The position numbers and the translations under genes were made by a program. From positions 1 to 15,873 of the forward strand of contig NWUY0300082920.1 of the NCBI GenBank assembly GCA_004151065.3: a stretch of 15,873 bases of DNA. The letters are read 5' to 3'. Shown piece by piece: positions 8,643 through 15,873 of this stretch. Numbering within the stretch: the stretch's first letter is position 1; each line of letters begins with the position of its first letter. The notes under the pieces are model-generated. The model saw only the letters and a program-made list of their open reading frames with translations. It ran no database searches and had not been told where the DNA came from. Source of the stretch: Larix sibirica (lineage: Eukaryota; Streptophyta; Pinopsida; Pinales; Pinaceae).

Positions 8643-8657
8643 TGGCGTCATAGCGGG
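8643..8657 (+). other. Primer-binding site for initiator-Met tRNA (degenerate)
   Basis: TGGCGTCATAGCG matches the plant Copia primer site TGGTATCAGAGCC at 9 of 13 positions and starts immediately after the CA of the LTR, the expected place. Reverse transcription of the element would have begun here. Confidence 0.65.
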
Positions 8658-9718
8658 AAAAATGGGAATCATAAAGATATGAAGGTGTATCAAGAAAGGA
8701 ATTGAGTTACATTTTAAATTCATGGTATTATTTGGTTATTGCATTGAAAGGTTTATTACTGAAAAAAGAAAAAAATGTCGTTGTAGAGAGGAGCCATTAT
8801 ATGAAGGAAACGATCATATGAAAATTTCCATTAATTTGGATCAAGTTGTATGTCAAAATAATGATAATCACTACTAAGGAATTAAGCCCTAATCAATGAG
8901 GAAGTGCGTGACAAAAAACAATTGAATACCATCCCCCAAAAAAAAGAAAAAAAAGGGAAGAAGCTGCAAAGAAAAGAAATTTGTGTGCAAGGGAGAGTGG
9001 AGTTTGCAAACACTACAACCACCTTTTCAAAAAAAAGGTATGTCAATGCGTGGAATAAATTATTGTGTTTATAATTCACAACTGCCCGTAGCAAAGTGAA
9101 GTCATCATTTTGTATGTAAAAAAAATTGTCGGAAGTGAGAAAACTAAGCATTTATGGCCATATCAAGGAAATCGTTTAACATTCGGCAAGTATATGAGGA
9201 AGTTGAGTTGTTTTATCAAATAGAAGATTGTCGTTGTCAAAAGAGTCATTAGACAACAAGGTGCCCATAGATAAATGAGCCAACCATTGTATTAAAGAAG
9301 AGTTTTCATTCTTGAGAATAATCTGCAATAGAGAGAACAACGTATATCCTAGCATGCAATAATACCATTGCACAAAAACAAAGGTATTTTTCCTATGATT
9401 TTTTGTGTGATTTTAAGAGAAGAGCATGAAATAATTTTTATTTCCAAATCCCTTAGAGATATGCATTTTATTGGGATTATACACAAGATAAAAATCACAA
9501 GCATGGGCAACAAGGAATTTTTTATGAAGTCATCAATACAACCACATAGTTTTTAGTAGAGTATGAATATTTTGAAATTCATATATGTTCAAAGAAGGTA
9601 GATACTAAAAACAAAAACAAAATTTCAAGCATTCCAATGAGATATACAAATTTATTTAATTCCAAGAGGAAGAGGGTGGGAATCTTCACTCAAACAAAGA
9701 TTAGTGTATCATGTATTT
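8658..9718. other. Presumed decayed interior next to the LTR; no gene recognised
   Basis: By position this should be the 5' interior (leader and gag) of the LTR element, yet no gag motif can be read on the plus strand. On the minus strand, 9373 to 8882 shares one frame broken by stops at 9176-9178 and 9152-9154 (for example LLQIILKNENSSLIQWLAHL and NDDFTLLRAVVNYKHNN). I recognise no family, and its left part is antisense to an A-rich run. Confidence 0.3.
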
Positions 9719-9958
9719 TTATGTAGCAACTATTTGCACCTTAGGGTGTATTCCATTTGTTTTAGTTTTTTCAGCATGATTACTTTTCAACACTGTATTT
9801 GTTTCAATAGTTAGTGTTTCTAATTTATTTAAGTAGATGTAAGATTGACAAGGATAAACTTGATATCCATAACCTATTCCTAGAAAACTAGGTGAGCACC
9901 CTACTAGGTACCTCAATGACTCGATAGATGGAGATATTTCCACAGGGATATTTGATGT

Positions 9959-10024
9959 TCAACATTGTATCAATCCTTGTGATATATCTCAACATGGATT
10001 GTATCAATGCTCAACATGGATTGT
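9959..10024 (+). repeat. Short tandem repeat (TCAACATGGATTGT family)
   Basis: Two exact 14-bp copies at 9989-10002 and 10011-10024 and a partial one at 9959-9968, with GTATCAAT also repeated. Probably local slippage. Confidence 0.7.
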
Positions 10025-10328
10025 TTCCCAATAGTTTAGGAGTTTATGGATCTCAAGAATTAAACCTTAATAATGGGGTTAAGAGACATGTATGTATATT
10101 GTTGTCCAATAATTTAATTTAGGAGTTCAGGGAAGTGGAATCCAAGAAATTGAGAATTCAACTTGGGGGCTAGCTTTACAAGGGTTACAAGGTAACATGA
10201 TACATCTATTCTTGGTTCAAGAAGTGTTTGTCAAAGAGAAGCATCTAAAGAATGTTTAGCTAATGTTTTTAATTGTGTTGTAAGCCTTAAGAGGGGGTAT
10301 AGAGTATAATGCTTCTCTTCTTGCACCA

Positions 10329-10424
10329 AGAGGCACTTTCTATAGCCTAGGTGGGTGAGATTACAAAACTAAAGACAAAGTAATAATTGGGTCGAGAGGC
10401 TTCTATAGATCAAGTGGGTAAGAT
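10329..10424 (+). repeat. Pair of short direct repeats
   Basis: AAGAGGCACTTTCTATAGCC with GGTGGGTGAGAT (10329-10361) is matched by GAGAGGCTTCTATAGATC with AGTGGGTAAGAT (10394-10424), about 65 bp apart. No function is apparent. Confidence 0.6.
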
Positions 10425-10811
10425 GTGTCACATCTATAATGCATGCCAAGCATAAATTAAAATAAATAAATTGTAGATGCAAAAGAAAAAACCCAATCTA
10501 TATTAAATTTGGCAAACATAAGTACAATTACAAAATAGATCCACATTTTTTTTAACCAAGAATGGGTAGCATTTATGTTTATAAAGAGCCCGCTGGAAAT
10601 CCATACAGTTGAAACAACACAAAATGTTCAATTGTTTTACAAAAACTCTCTGTAGAATTTTTGCAAAAAAATAATAAGTTGCATTTGGAGATGTTGATTA
10701 CTTACAGAGTCTGTGCTACTCATGGTATATTTATAACTATAATGTCTAATTTACTGCCATAATAAAAAATGCATGTAAATTGTATATTAAAATTTAAGAG
10801 ATTTTTTTTTG

Positions 10812-11213
10812 CCCACTATGGGCCTCCTCCATTGCCACATCTTCTTTCACCCGACCTTGTTCATCTTGTTCTTTATGTTCACTAAGAGTTATCGTTTTTT
10901 GCTAGACCATGTCCTCTTCAATTGCATGCTCTTTCATTGAGGTTGTGGAGACATATGGAAAACCTGCCATGGACCAGGAGCTTCATGCAAGGTCCATAAT
11001 AATGTTATAATGCATATCAAAATATGAGGCTAACGTGTCATATTTTAAAGTCAAATCTTGAATCTTAATTTCCATATATTCATGCTTGGATTCTTGCTTT
11101 TCCATATGTACACTTATGTATTCATTTGCTTGCTTCATACCCTCCAATTGGCTTGACATTGGCCTTAATATTCTTTTAATTGCAATATTATGATCTTTAG
11201 GGATTCCTCATAG
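10812..11213 (-). pseudogene. Unrecognised coding remnant with coiled-coil pattern
   Basis: Read leftwards, one frame gives EESLKIIILQLKEY (about 11213-11170); after a shift comes an ATG at 11157-11159 with MSSQLEGMKQANEYISVHME, KQESKHEYMEIKIQDLTLKY and DTLASYFDMHYNI, then a TGA (10983-10985). The same frame resumes SSWSMAGFPYVSTTSMKEHA, IEEDMV, a TAG (10902-10904), and QKTITLSEHKEQDEQGRVKE, ending near EEAHSG. Charged residues alternate with Leu, Ile and Met in roughly heptad spacing, as in a coiled coil, and the end is acidic and hydrophilic. The composition looks like former protein, not noise, over about 130 codons with two stops and one shift. A retrotransposon gag or a host coiled-coil protein are both possible; I recognise neither. 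Confidence 0.45.
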
Positions 11214-12021
11214 AGAAAGGTAGCTTGTCATTACATGGACCCGAGTCTTTTCTTACAAAAATATTGAGGTTTAACCTATTGTTTGTAGAGAGGGTATATG
11301 AGAGTTAAGGGAGATAACATAATTTTGGTTCTTTTCAGAACAAAGGAGATGCCAAACTGACCCACTATTAGCCTTTGGTAATGACAGCCAACAAAAACCA
11401 AGAGTGGAGATGTGAGTACTTACCAATTACCATAGATGGTGAAGCATCTTTGAGGAAGATGCACATGCATATATCACTTTGGAGGAATTTTGTTTGAGCC
11501 CATTTCCAAGCAAAGCGTACTCCTTCAAGGTGCCAAAATATCCACGTGGATTCCTCTACATGAGGTGCAGACCCTTCACCGTTAAAATTCATTTAATGAA
11601 AATAGAGCCGGCCCCCACTTCAAACATCCCACTTTCACGCTATGTGCGTTTTATGGATGGATTAAATTCTAGCTCCAACATGGCTACAAGGGAGAATAAA
11701 AGATGAAAGGAGATATAAGGGAGGTTTAATCCCTTTCTTCCATTAAGTCTTATCCTATGACACTTGGAATTTTGAGTGGTGTGAATTCCATGCATATTTA
11801 AGAGGATATGAAAACTATACTTAATTGTTAATTGGTTCATTAATATGATCATTAAGGGATCTAAAGAGATCCGAGAGGACCCCCATTTTTTACTACTTTA
11901 TCTTTTATCAATTCGAGGCTTGGTTCGCTAGTGAATATACCTAATTGTTGTTTGGTTGAAGAATGTGAAGCAATTGATATGAATATAGGAATCAAGCATA
12001 CCTTGTATACCCTATATCATT
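11214..12021. other. No gene recognised; possible LTR DNA
   Basis: Minus-strand frames at 11368-11592 (with HVEESTWIFWHLEGVRFAWK) and 11640-11852 are open but carry no motif known to me. The right part leads into an LTR-like end at 12022-12023, so some of this stretch is likely LTR sequence. The left boundary of that LTR could not be found. Confidence 0.3.
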
Positions 12022-12038
12022 CAATTGATATTAGAGTC
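12022..12038 (+). other. LTR end and initiator-Met primer-binding site (second family)
   Basis: A CA at 12022-12023, a 2-nt spacer, then TGATATTAGAGTC, which matches the plant Copia primer site TGGTATCAGAGCC at 10 of 13 positions. The sequence to its left does not resemble the LTR at 8405, so it would be another family. Nothing readable as gag follows. Confidence 0.45.
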
Positions 12039-13031
12039 TCCTTCATGTTGTTTCTTTCTCGGTAGGATTATGATCAAGGAGGAATCTACAAGGATCAAAG
12101 ATGACATGATGTTTTAGGTATTGAGAATTGATATTCTAAAGAATAGGGCATGTATCTATACCTAGTCATTTTACCTAGTCCCTAAGTAAATATTATTTCT
12201 ATGTTTCCTTTGGTGCCAAGAAGAACCCCTTCCCACACTCGCCACCCTTCATAATAGATCCATATTAAATTATATGTCTCTCACCATATGTTGGCCCGAT
12301 ATAATAATTTACAAATCAAGAAATAAAGTAATAATAATACTAATGTTAAAATCTCATTGGTACTTTTATTTGTTGTTTCTCTTTAGTGCATCTATATCAA
12401 TATGTCACAAAGAGTAATTAGTTGCATCTACAACCATATTTTTTTTCCATGAAAAAAACTTGCAATATTATTCATAATGAAAATATCGCATTTTTCAGAG
12501 CATTTAAGCTTTCATCTTTTGCCAGCTTGAAATTGTCAAATTCAAGCATAACTATCCATGTTTCTTCATCTATCCTTCAGATAGTTCAAACTTAGATACA
12601 AAAGTATTTTTCTGCTTCCAAAATCATTACAAAAAAACAATCAAAATAGTCTGATAATATCTGTAATTAATATCCTTTAAACTTTACAAAAATATTACAT
12701 CTCTGAGCCAATAAAGTCCTCTCCATAGGAGGTTCATAAAGCGTTGATTCATTTCATTTCAATGATGCTTCTAACTTACATTTAGCTAGAAAGCAACAAC
12801 ATGTGAAATATTGAAATAGTGCTGAGAGCACAATCAATGAGTTCCCTTATTTCTGGCAGTGTGGCAAGGTCTATCCACATTTAGTGATTCGTTGATATAA
12901 GAAAATTTCCCCTTCTTTTATAGGATATTTACTTGAAGATGTTTTTCACACTTTTCAGGGTTGCAAGGAAACTATGCATATTAGTATTTTGGCCATTATA
13001 CCTGATGACAACAATAGACACAACCTATCTT
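12039..13031. other. No gene seen; probably holds the LINE B 3' end
   Basis: No coding match. Since LINE B runs leftwards with its stop at 13032, the adjoining part should be its 3' untranslated region. A run of eight T at about 12447 could be its poly(A) seen from the other strand, but no target-site duplication was confirmed. A small AATAATAAT run lies near 12330. Confidence 0.4.
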
Positions 13032-13735
13032 TTAGAATTGATTCTGTGTGAATTCATTATTATGAATGATGATCCAGTCACTTTTTTGCATAACAATGCC
13101 TTGCTTTGATAGTACATCTTCCTTTGTATTCTTTTCTTTGTACGCTGAAAATATATCTCCTTAAATGATTCACTAATTGAGTTCAGTTCCTCTACAAAAG
13201 CTTGCAAAAGAAGATTATGGCACATGCTTTCCTTTTTCATCCAATTTATTATCACCAGAGAGTATCCATATACTTTGAGCTTTTTAATTCCACATTTCTT
13301 GGCCAACTTTAGGAGAAGCCATATTGTTGATATCTCTGCATAGTTATTTGTTCCTTTTCCCAATCCCGCTTCAAATTCTATTGAGTGTTTATCTGATAGA
13401 GTGATGATCCCTCTTGCTATTTATTGGTTATTATGTATTGTTCCATCGGAGAAATCATAAGGAAACTCATCAAGTTCCAAAGGAGGAACACACCTGGTTT
13501 TCTTAGTCTTCAATGCTTGAGGAAGAAAAGATAAAGTATTTATGCTCTGAGCTGCACAGAAGAAAGCATGTACATCTTTATCCTCAAATAAACTGTTATT
13601 TCTGGCCCTCCAAACACTCCATAGAATTATAACAGGGAGTGCTCTGAAGTCTTCAGTAATTTTATTTCTCCAACAGTTTTTTTTATATCTGGCGGTATCT
13701 TTATCTCCTCCTAGACTTGTTTTGTAAATCCGCAT
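13032..13735 (-). pseudogene. LINE B linker and RNase H domain
   Basis: The linker reads DFRALPVIILWSVWRARNNS and LFEDKDVHAFF. RNase H begins PPLELDEFPYDFSDGT with the first catalytic Asp (13445-13447). A stop and frame change follow, then GKGTNNYAEISTIWLLLKLA with the catalytic Glu (13334-13336), and KKLKVYGYSLVIINWMKKES, where the second catalytic Asp of the GDS motif is Tyr (codon 13262-13264). After a shift near 13140 it continues YKEKNTKEDVLSKQGI with the last Asp (13116-13118) and ends at TAA 13032-13034. The domain is otherwise of normal length, so the Asp-to-Tyr change and the frameshifts are what disable it. Confidence 0.92.
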
Positions 13736-13740
13736 CCTAC

Positions 13741-14115
13741 TGCTATATGAAAGTTGTTTTATTCATCTATTTTGCACAAGCTGCATCTGGGTGGTCCCTT
13801 CCAGTTTCTTCTTTGTAAAAGGTCCCATGTAAGAGTTTTGTTTGATAGTATGAACCAAAAGAATTGTTTTGACTTCATTTAGTAGTTGAGAGACCAAATT
13901 TGCTTCCACCACCATTTCTGTTCATTACCCTGAAAAGCTTTTTCCATTAAAACTTTGTATCCATCCCTTGGCATATATTTTTCGTTATCTGATCCTTTCC
14001 AGATCAGAATGTCTTTACAATCTTTTATTCTAATTAAACTTGCCTTCAATTTTCAAATGTAATCTTCCCATATTCTACTATATTCTTCTTTGAATCCCAA
14101 TTGAGCTGCTTTCTT
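13741..14115 (-). pseudogene. LINE B Cys/His (zf-RVT-like) domain
   Basis: From the right: LIRIKDCKDILIWKGSDNEK, YMPRDGYKVLMEKAF, KWWWKQIWSLN, a stop at 13879-13881, FWFILSNKTLTWDLLQRRNW, KGPPRCSLCKIDE (CxxC at 13785-13774), a stop at 13759-13761, and NNFHIAVGC. The CxxC and the following His...Cys match the zinc-ribbon-like pattern at this place in plant LINEs and in the RVT-associated domain of many plant proteins. One frame holds from 14040 to about 13741. Confidence 0.88.
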
Positions 14116-14619
14116 CTAGTCTTGGCTCCACAACTCCCTGTAATTTGATATTTTTATATGACTGAGAGTAAATAGTTCCATTTCTTGCAAATTTTGGATA
14201 ATTATTTGAGGGAGAATGTGACCATATCCACTACCTGTCCAAGGGTCTGTCCCCAAACTCACATTTTTCCCATTTCCAACCTTCCAAAATAATCCTTCTC
14301 CTATAATTTTGAAAGCGTTCACTTCCAATTTCCAAATCTGGAAGGTTTCCTTATCCATTCAATTAGAGATAAAGTGTGAATGTACTTATGCATTACCATT
14401 TTTACCCACAACCCATTTCCGTCAATTAGCCTCCAGGTACTTTTTGCTGTGAGTGCTTCAGAGAAAGAGGTGAGGTTTTTTACACCCCACCCTCCCCATT
14501 CTTTTGGAGTGGATATAGTTTTCTAGTTGATCCATTCTAAACCTTTTCTTTCGGCTTCCCCTGTCTAGAAGAATCTCATCCTCATTGGATCTACAACCAT
14601 TTGTGATGGTGACAACATT
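14116..14619 (-). pseudogene. LINE B region after RT
   Basis: Reads MVVDPMRMRFF, a stop, TGEAERKGLEWIN, a stop, then KTISTPKEWGGWGVKNLTSF, SEALTAKSTWRLIDGNGLWV and KMVMHKYI. This matches the usual FLW.G...K..WVNW...C.PK..GGLG..NL pattern of plant LINE ORF2. It goes on with MDKETFQIWKLEVNAFKI and GLFWKVGNGKNVSLGTDPWT, the WRVGNG...W.DPW-like block. Two Trp codons of the family pattern have turned into stop codons. RT itself is not present. Confidence 0.9.
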
Positions 14620-14690
14620 AATATATTAAATCCCCCCAAAAATGACCCCTATAAAAAGGGATCACTATAATAATAATAAAAAATCATCAT
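14620..14690. other. Junction DNA with ATA microsatellite
   Basis: Between the LINE B truncation point and the inverted repeat. It contains CCCCTATAAAAAGGG and a short (ATA)n run at about 14666-14680. No gene. Confidence 0.5.
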
Positions 14691-14845
14691 AGATCTATCT
14701 TAACTCCAGATCTATCAAGTGTTGAGAGAGAAAAAATCCCATGAGGTGCAAACCATTTTTTTTATAGCAAAATTTGAGGAAAGTTTTGCACTTAAAGGAA
14801 TTTGATCCCTTTGGCGCTTGATAGATCTAGAGTTAAGATGGATAT
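14691..14845. repeat. 29-bp imperfect inverted repeat (foldback) at the LTR 5' end
   Basis: The left arm 14691-14719 (includes CTTAACTCCAGATCTATCAAG) is the reverse complement of the right arm 14817-14845 (includes CTTGATAGATCTAGAGTTAAG) at about 26 of 29 positions. The loop of about 97 bp has a nested GTGCAAA / TTTGCAC pair (14746-14752, 14785-14791). The right arm covers the start of the second LTR, so the left arm may be an inverted piece of the same LTR end, or the whole may be a MITE-like foldback. Confidence 0.75.
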
Positions 14846-15060
14846 ATGCTAGTGTAATAAGGTCATGGTTTATAAGTGACTATTAAAATGATAATTAGAT
14901 AATAAAGTAGTTACATTGCGATAATAACAAAACTACTTCGCTAATAACATAAAAGGGGATTTAATCCATTGTATCAATTGACTTCCTTGTAATAAAACCA
15001 TATCTTTTACATGAGTCTCTCGAGTCCATTTAGAATCATGCTTGCAAGCTTTCTTATGTC
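14819..15060 (+). repeat. Copia-type LTR, copy 2
   Basis: A diverged relative of the LTR at 8405-8642, same orientation. It begins TGATAGATCTAGAGTTAAG, carries GTTTATAAGTGA, AATGATAATTAGATAATAAA, a TATA-like ATAAAAGG (14949-14956) and TTGCAAGCTTTCTTATG near its end. The last bases before CA seem lost. A weak primer-site remnant (AGAGCAAGG, about 15070-15078) follows, suggesting this too was a 5' LTR and not the 3' partner of copy 1. Confidence 0.65.
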
Positions 15061-15873
15061 GAGCGTTCTAGAGCAAGGCTTCTATTGATGATTTGTTTCC
15101 TTTGCTTTGTTTGCATACTTAGGATTTTGTGGATTTGAGTATTGGGTGAGTCGTCCTTTTTTGTTGATCTATAATATGCACATTTTCTCCTTGATCAAAA
15201 CGTCACCACAATAATCCTTGATCACTCCTTCCATCCCATCCCCAATTTATTGATGTGGTTACTCTTCAAAATGTGGCTCCAACTCCAAGATTTCCTTATT
15301 GGTTAAATTCCACAAACAGAATGATTTGAACACTACTATCTACGTACTCACAACACTCTAGAGCTACTTGACAAATTCAATATTTGCAAACTCAATAATT
15401 CCTCCATTGGTGTTGTTTCCATACAAGCCTTTATCTAGGATTTGGCTCTCTTCTCATTTCCTATGTAGAGGTAAACTAAATTTGGGCTTTCCAAGCAAGA
15501 TCCTTTGCCACTTATTGTATATTTTTATTTTGATCTTATAATATTCCTCACTTCAATATGAGCTCCCTGACTTCATTCCTCACATTATTTAGATATCTCT
15601 TGATCACTTGATGATGGGTGGAGTGTCCACTCGAAGTGTTGGGATGTTTCTAAATTTCGACAAAATGTTTTCCAGAATTTTTTAATAATAATTCATTCAT
15701 CTTGTTGGGTTGTCATCATTCACAACTTCTACATACACCTAGCCATATTGCTTGTTGTTGATGTATTTGTAACTTCAGAAGATATTCATTTGTATATTGT
15801 ATTTGTACTTTATTGTATCCCCAACGGAGATGTATTATTCCTCTGATTGGAAGTGTCGTCAGTTGTACTTGCA
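15061..15873. other. No gene recognised; presumed interior or flank of LTR copy 2
   Basis: After the possible primer-site remnant there is no readable gag frame on the plus strand and only short frames on the minus strand. The right end (about 15720-15873) is rich in TGTATTTGTA-like motifs and could be part of another LTR cut by the window edge. No element ends were found. Confidence 0.35.

Larger units (their letters stand above)
9719..10811. other. No gene recognised; AT-rich, with small direct repeats
   Basis: Short frames on both strands (9719-9943 minus, 9928-10122 plus) show no known motif. Two small direct repeats occur: TCAACATGGATTGT at 9989-10002 and 10011-10024 with a partial third copy at 9959, and a 31-33 bp pair at 10329-10361 and 10394-10424 (core TTCTATAG and AGTGGGTAAGAT-like). 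No element ends were found. Confidence 0.4.
13032..14619 (-). mobile_element. LINE B: second L1-like LINE, 5'-truncated
   Basis: About 1.6 kb of the 3' half of an L1-type ORF2 on the minus strand: the region after RT, a complete Cys/His domain, the linker and an RNase H domain, ending at a TAA (13032-13034). Similarity begins abruptly at about 14619, which fits the 5' truncation common in target-primed insertion. Its sequence differs clearly from LINE A, so it is another subfamily. It is better preserved, with long open stretches between lesions. Confidence 0.93.

Noticed and set aside
9719-10122. Overlapping short frames on both strands
   Set aside because: No motif, ordinary length for chance in AT-rich DNA, and partly made of a short tandem repeat.
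11340-11370. Minus-strand TTTGGCATCTCC as a possible Gypsy primer site
   Set aside because: Too few matching positions and no TG...CA boundary nearby.
8405-15060. One complete LTR element bounded by the two related LTRs
   Set aside because: The copies differ strongly, both seem to be followed by primer-site remnants, and the interior contains an oppositely oriented LINE and no pol.
15812-15835. Minus-strand CTCCGTTGGGGATAC resembling a Gypsy tRNA-Asp primer site
   Set aside because: Only a partial match, with several bases missing and no LTR end beside it.
1-15873. tRNA, rRNA or structured ncRNA genes
   Set aside because: No cloverleaf with conserved A and B boxes, no rRNA core sequence and no riboswitch-like element was seen on either strand by eye.

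Overview
The window looks like nuclear DNA of a seed plant with a large, repeat-rich genome. It is AT-rich and holds no intact long gene, rRNA, tRNA or CRISPR array. Nearly everything recognisable is the decayed remains of plant-type transposons: a Helitron, L1-like LINEs with a plant-style RNase H domain, and Copia-type LTRs with initiator-Met tRNA primer sites. There is also one broken piece of a host gene for a plant-type PP2A B' (B56) subunit. A gymnosperm would fit, but the sequence alone does not prove it.

Layout. 1-1350 (minus): Helitron Rep remnant with the His-x-His and two-tyrosine motifs still readable, running off the left edge. 1901-2504 (plus): a duplicated block of about 140 bp of leader plus the start of a small secreted, Cys-containing peptide; copy 1 has a 64-residue ORF and copy 2 stops after 25 codons. 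2562-3360 (minus): PP2A B' pseudogene with six stops and one frameshift, ending at a possible splice donor. 4048-7244 (minus): LINE A, from the linker before RT through RT, the Cys/His region and RNase H, all broken. 7424-7655: three copies of a 78-79 bp minisatellite. 8405-8657 (plus): a Copia-like LTR followed by a primer-binding site. 10812-11213 (minus): an unrecognised coiled-coil coding remnant. About 12022-12038: another LTR end plus primer site. 13032-14619 (minus): LINE B, 5'-truncated, with a better preserved Cys/His region and RNase H. 14691-15060: a second copy of the first LTR, whose 5' end is one arm of a 29-bp inverted repeat.

How the parts relate. The coding remnants work as a fossil record, not as a pathway. 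All the large ones lie on the minus strand. The Helitron and the PP2A B' fragment are about 1.2 kb apart in the same orientation, and the fragment seems to keep an exon/intron edge, so Helitron capture of a host gene piece is a testable idea. The duplicated secreted-peptide leader lies between them and is the most unusual signal: 25 aligned codons without an indel and a conserved Ala-x-Cys at the predicted signal-peptide cleavage site.

Limits: all homology calls come from motifs recognised by eye; no database search or alignment score was available.
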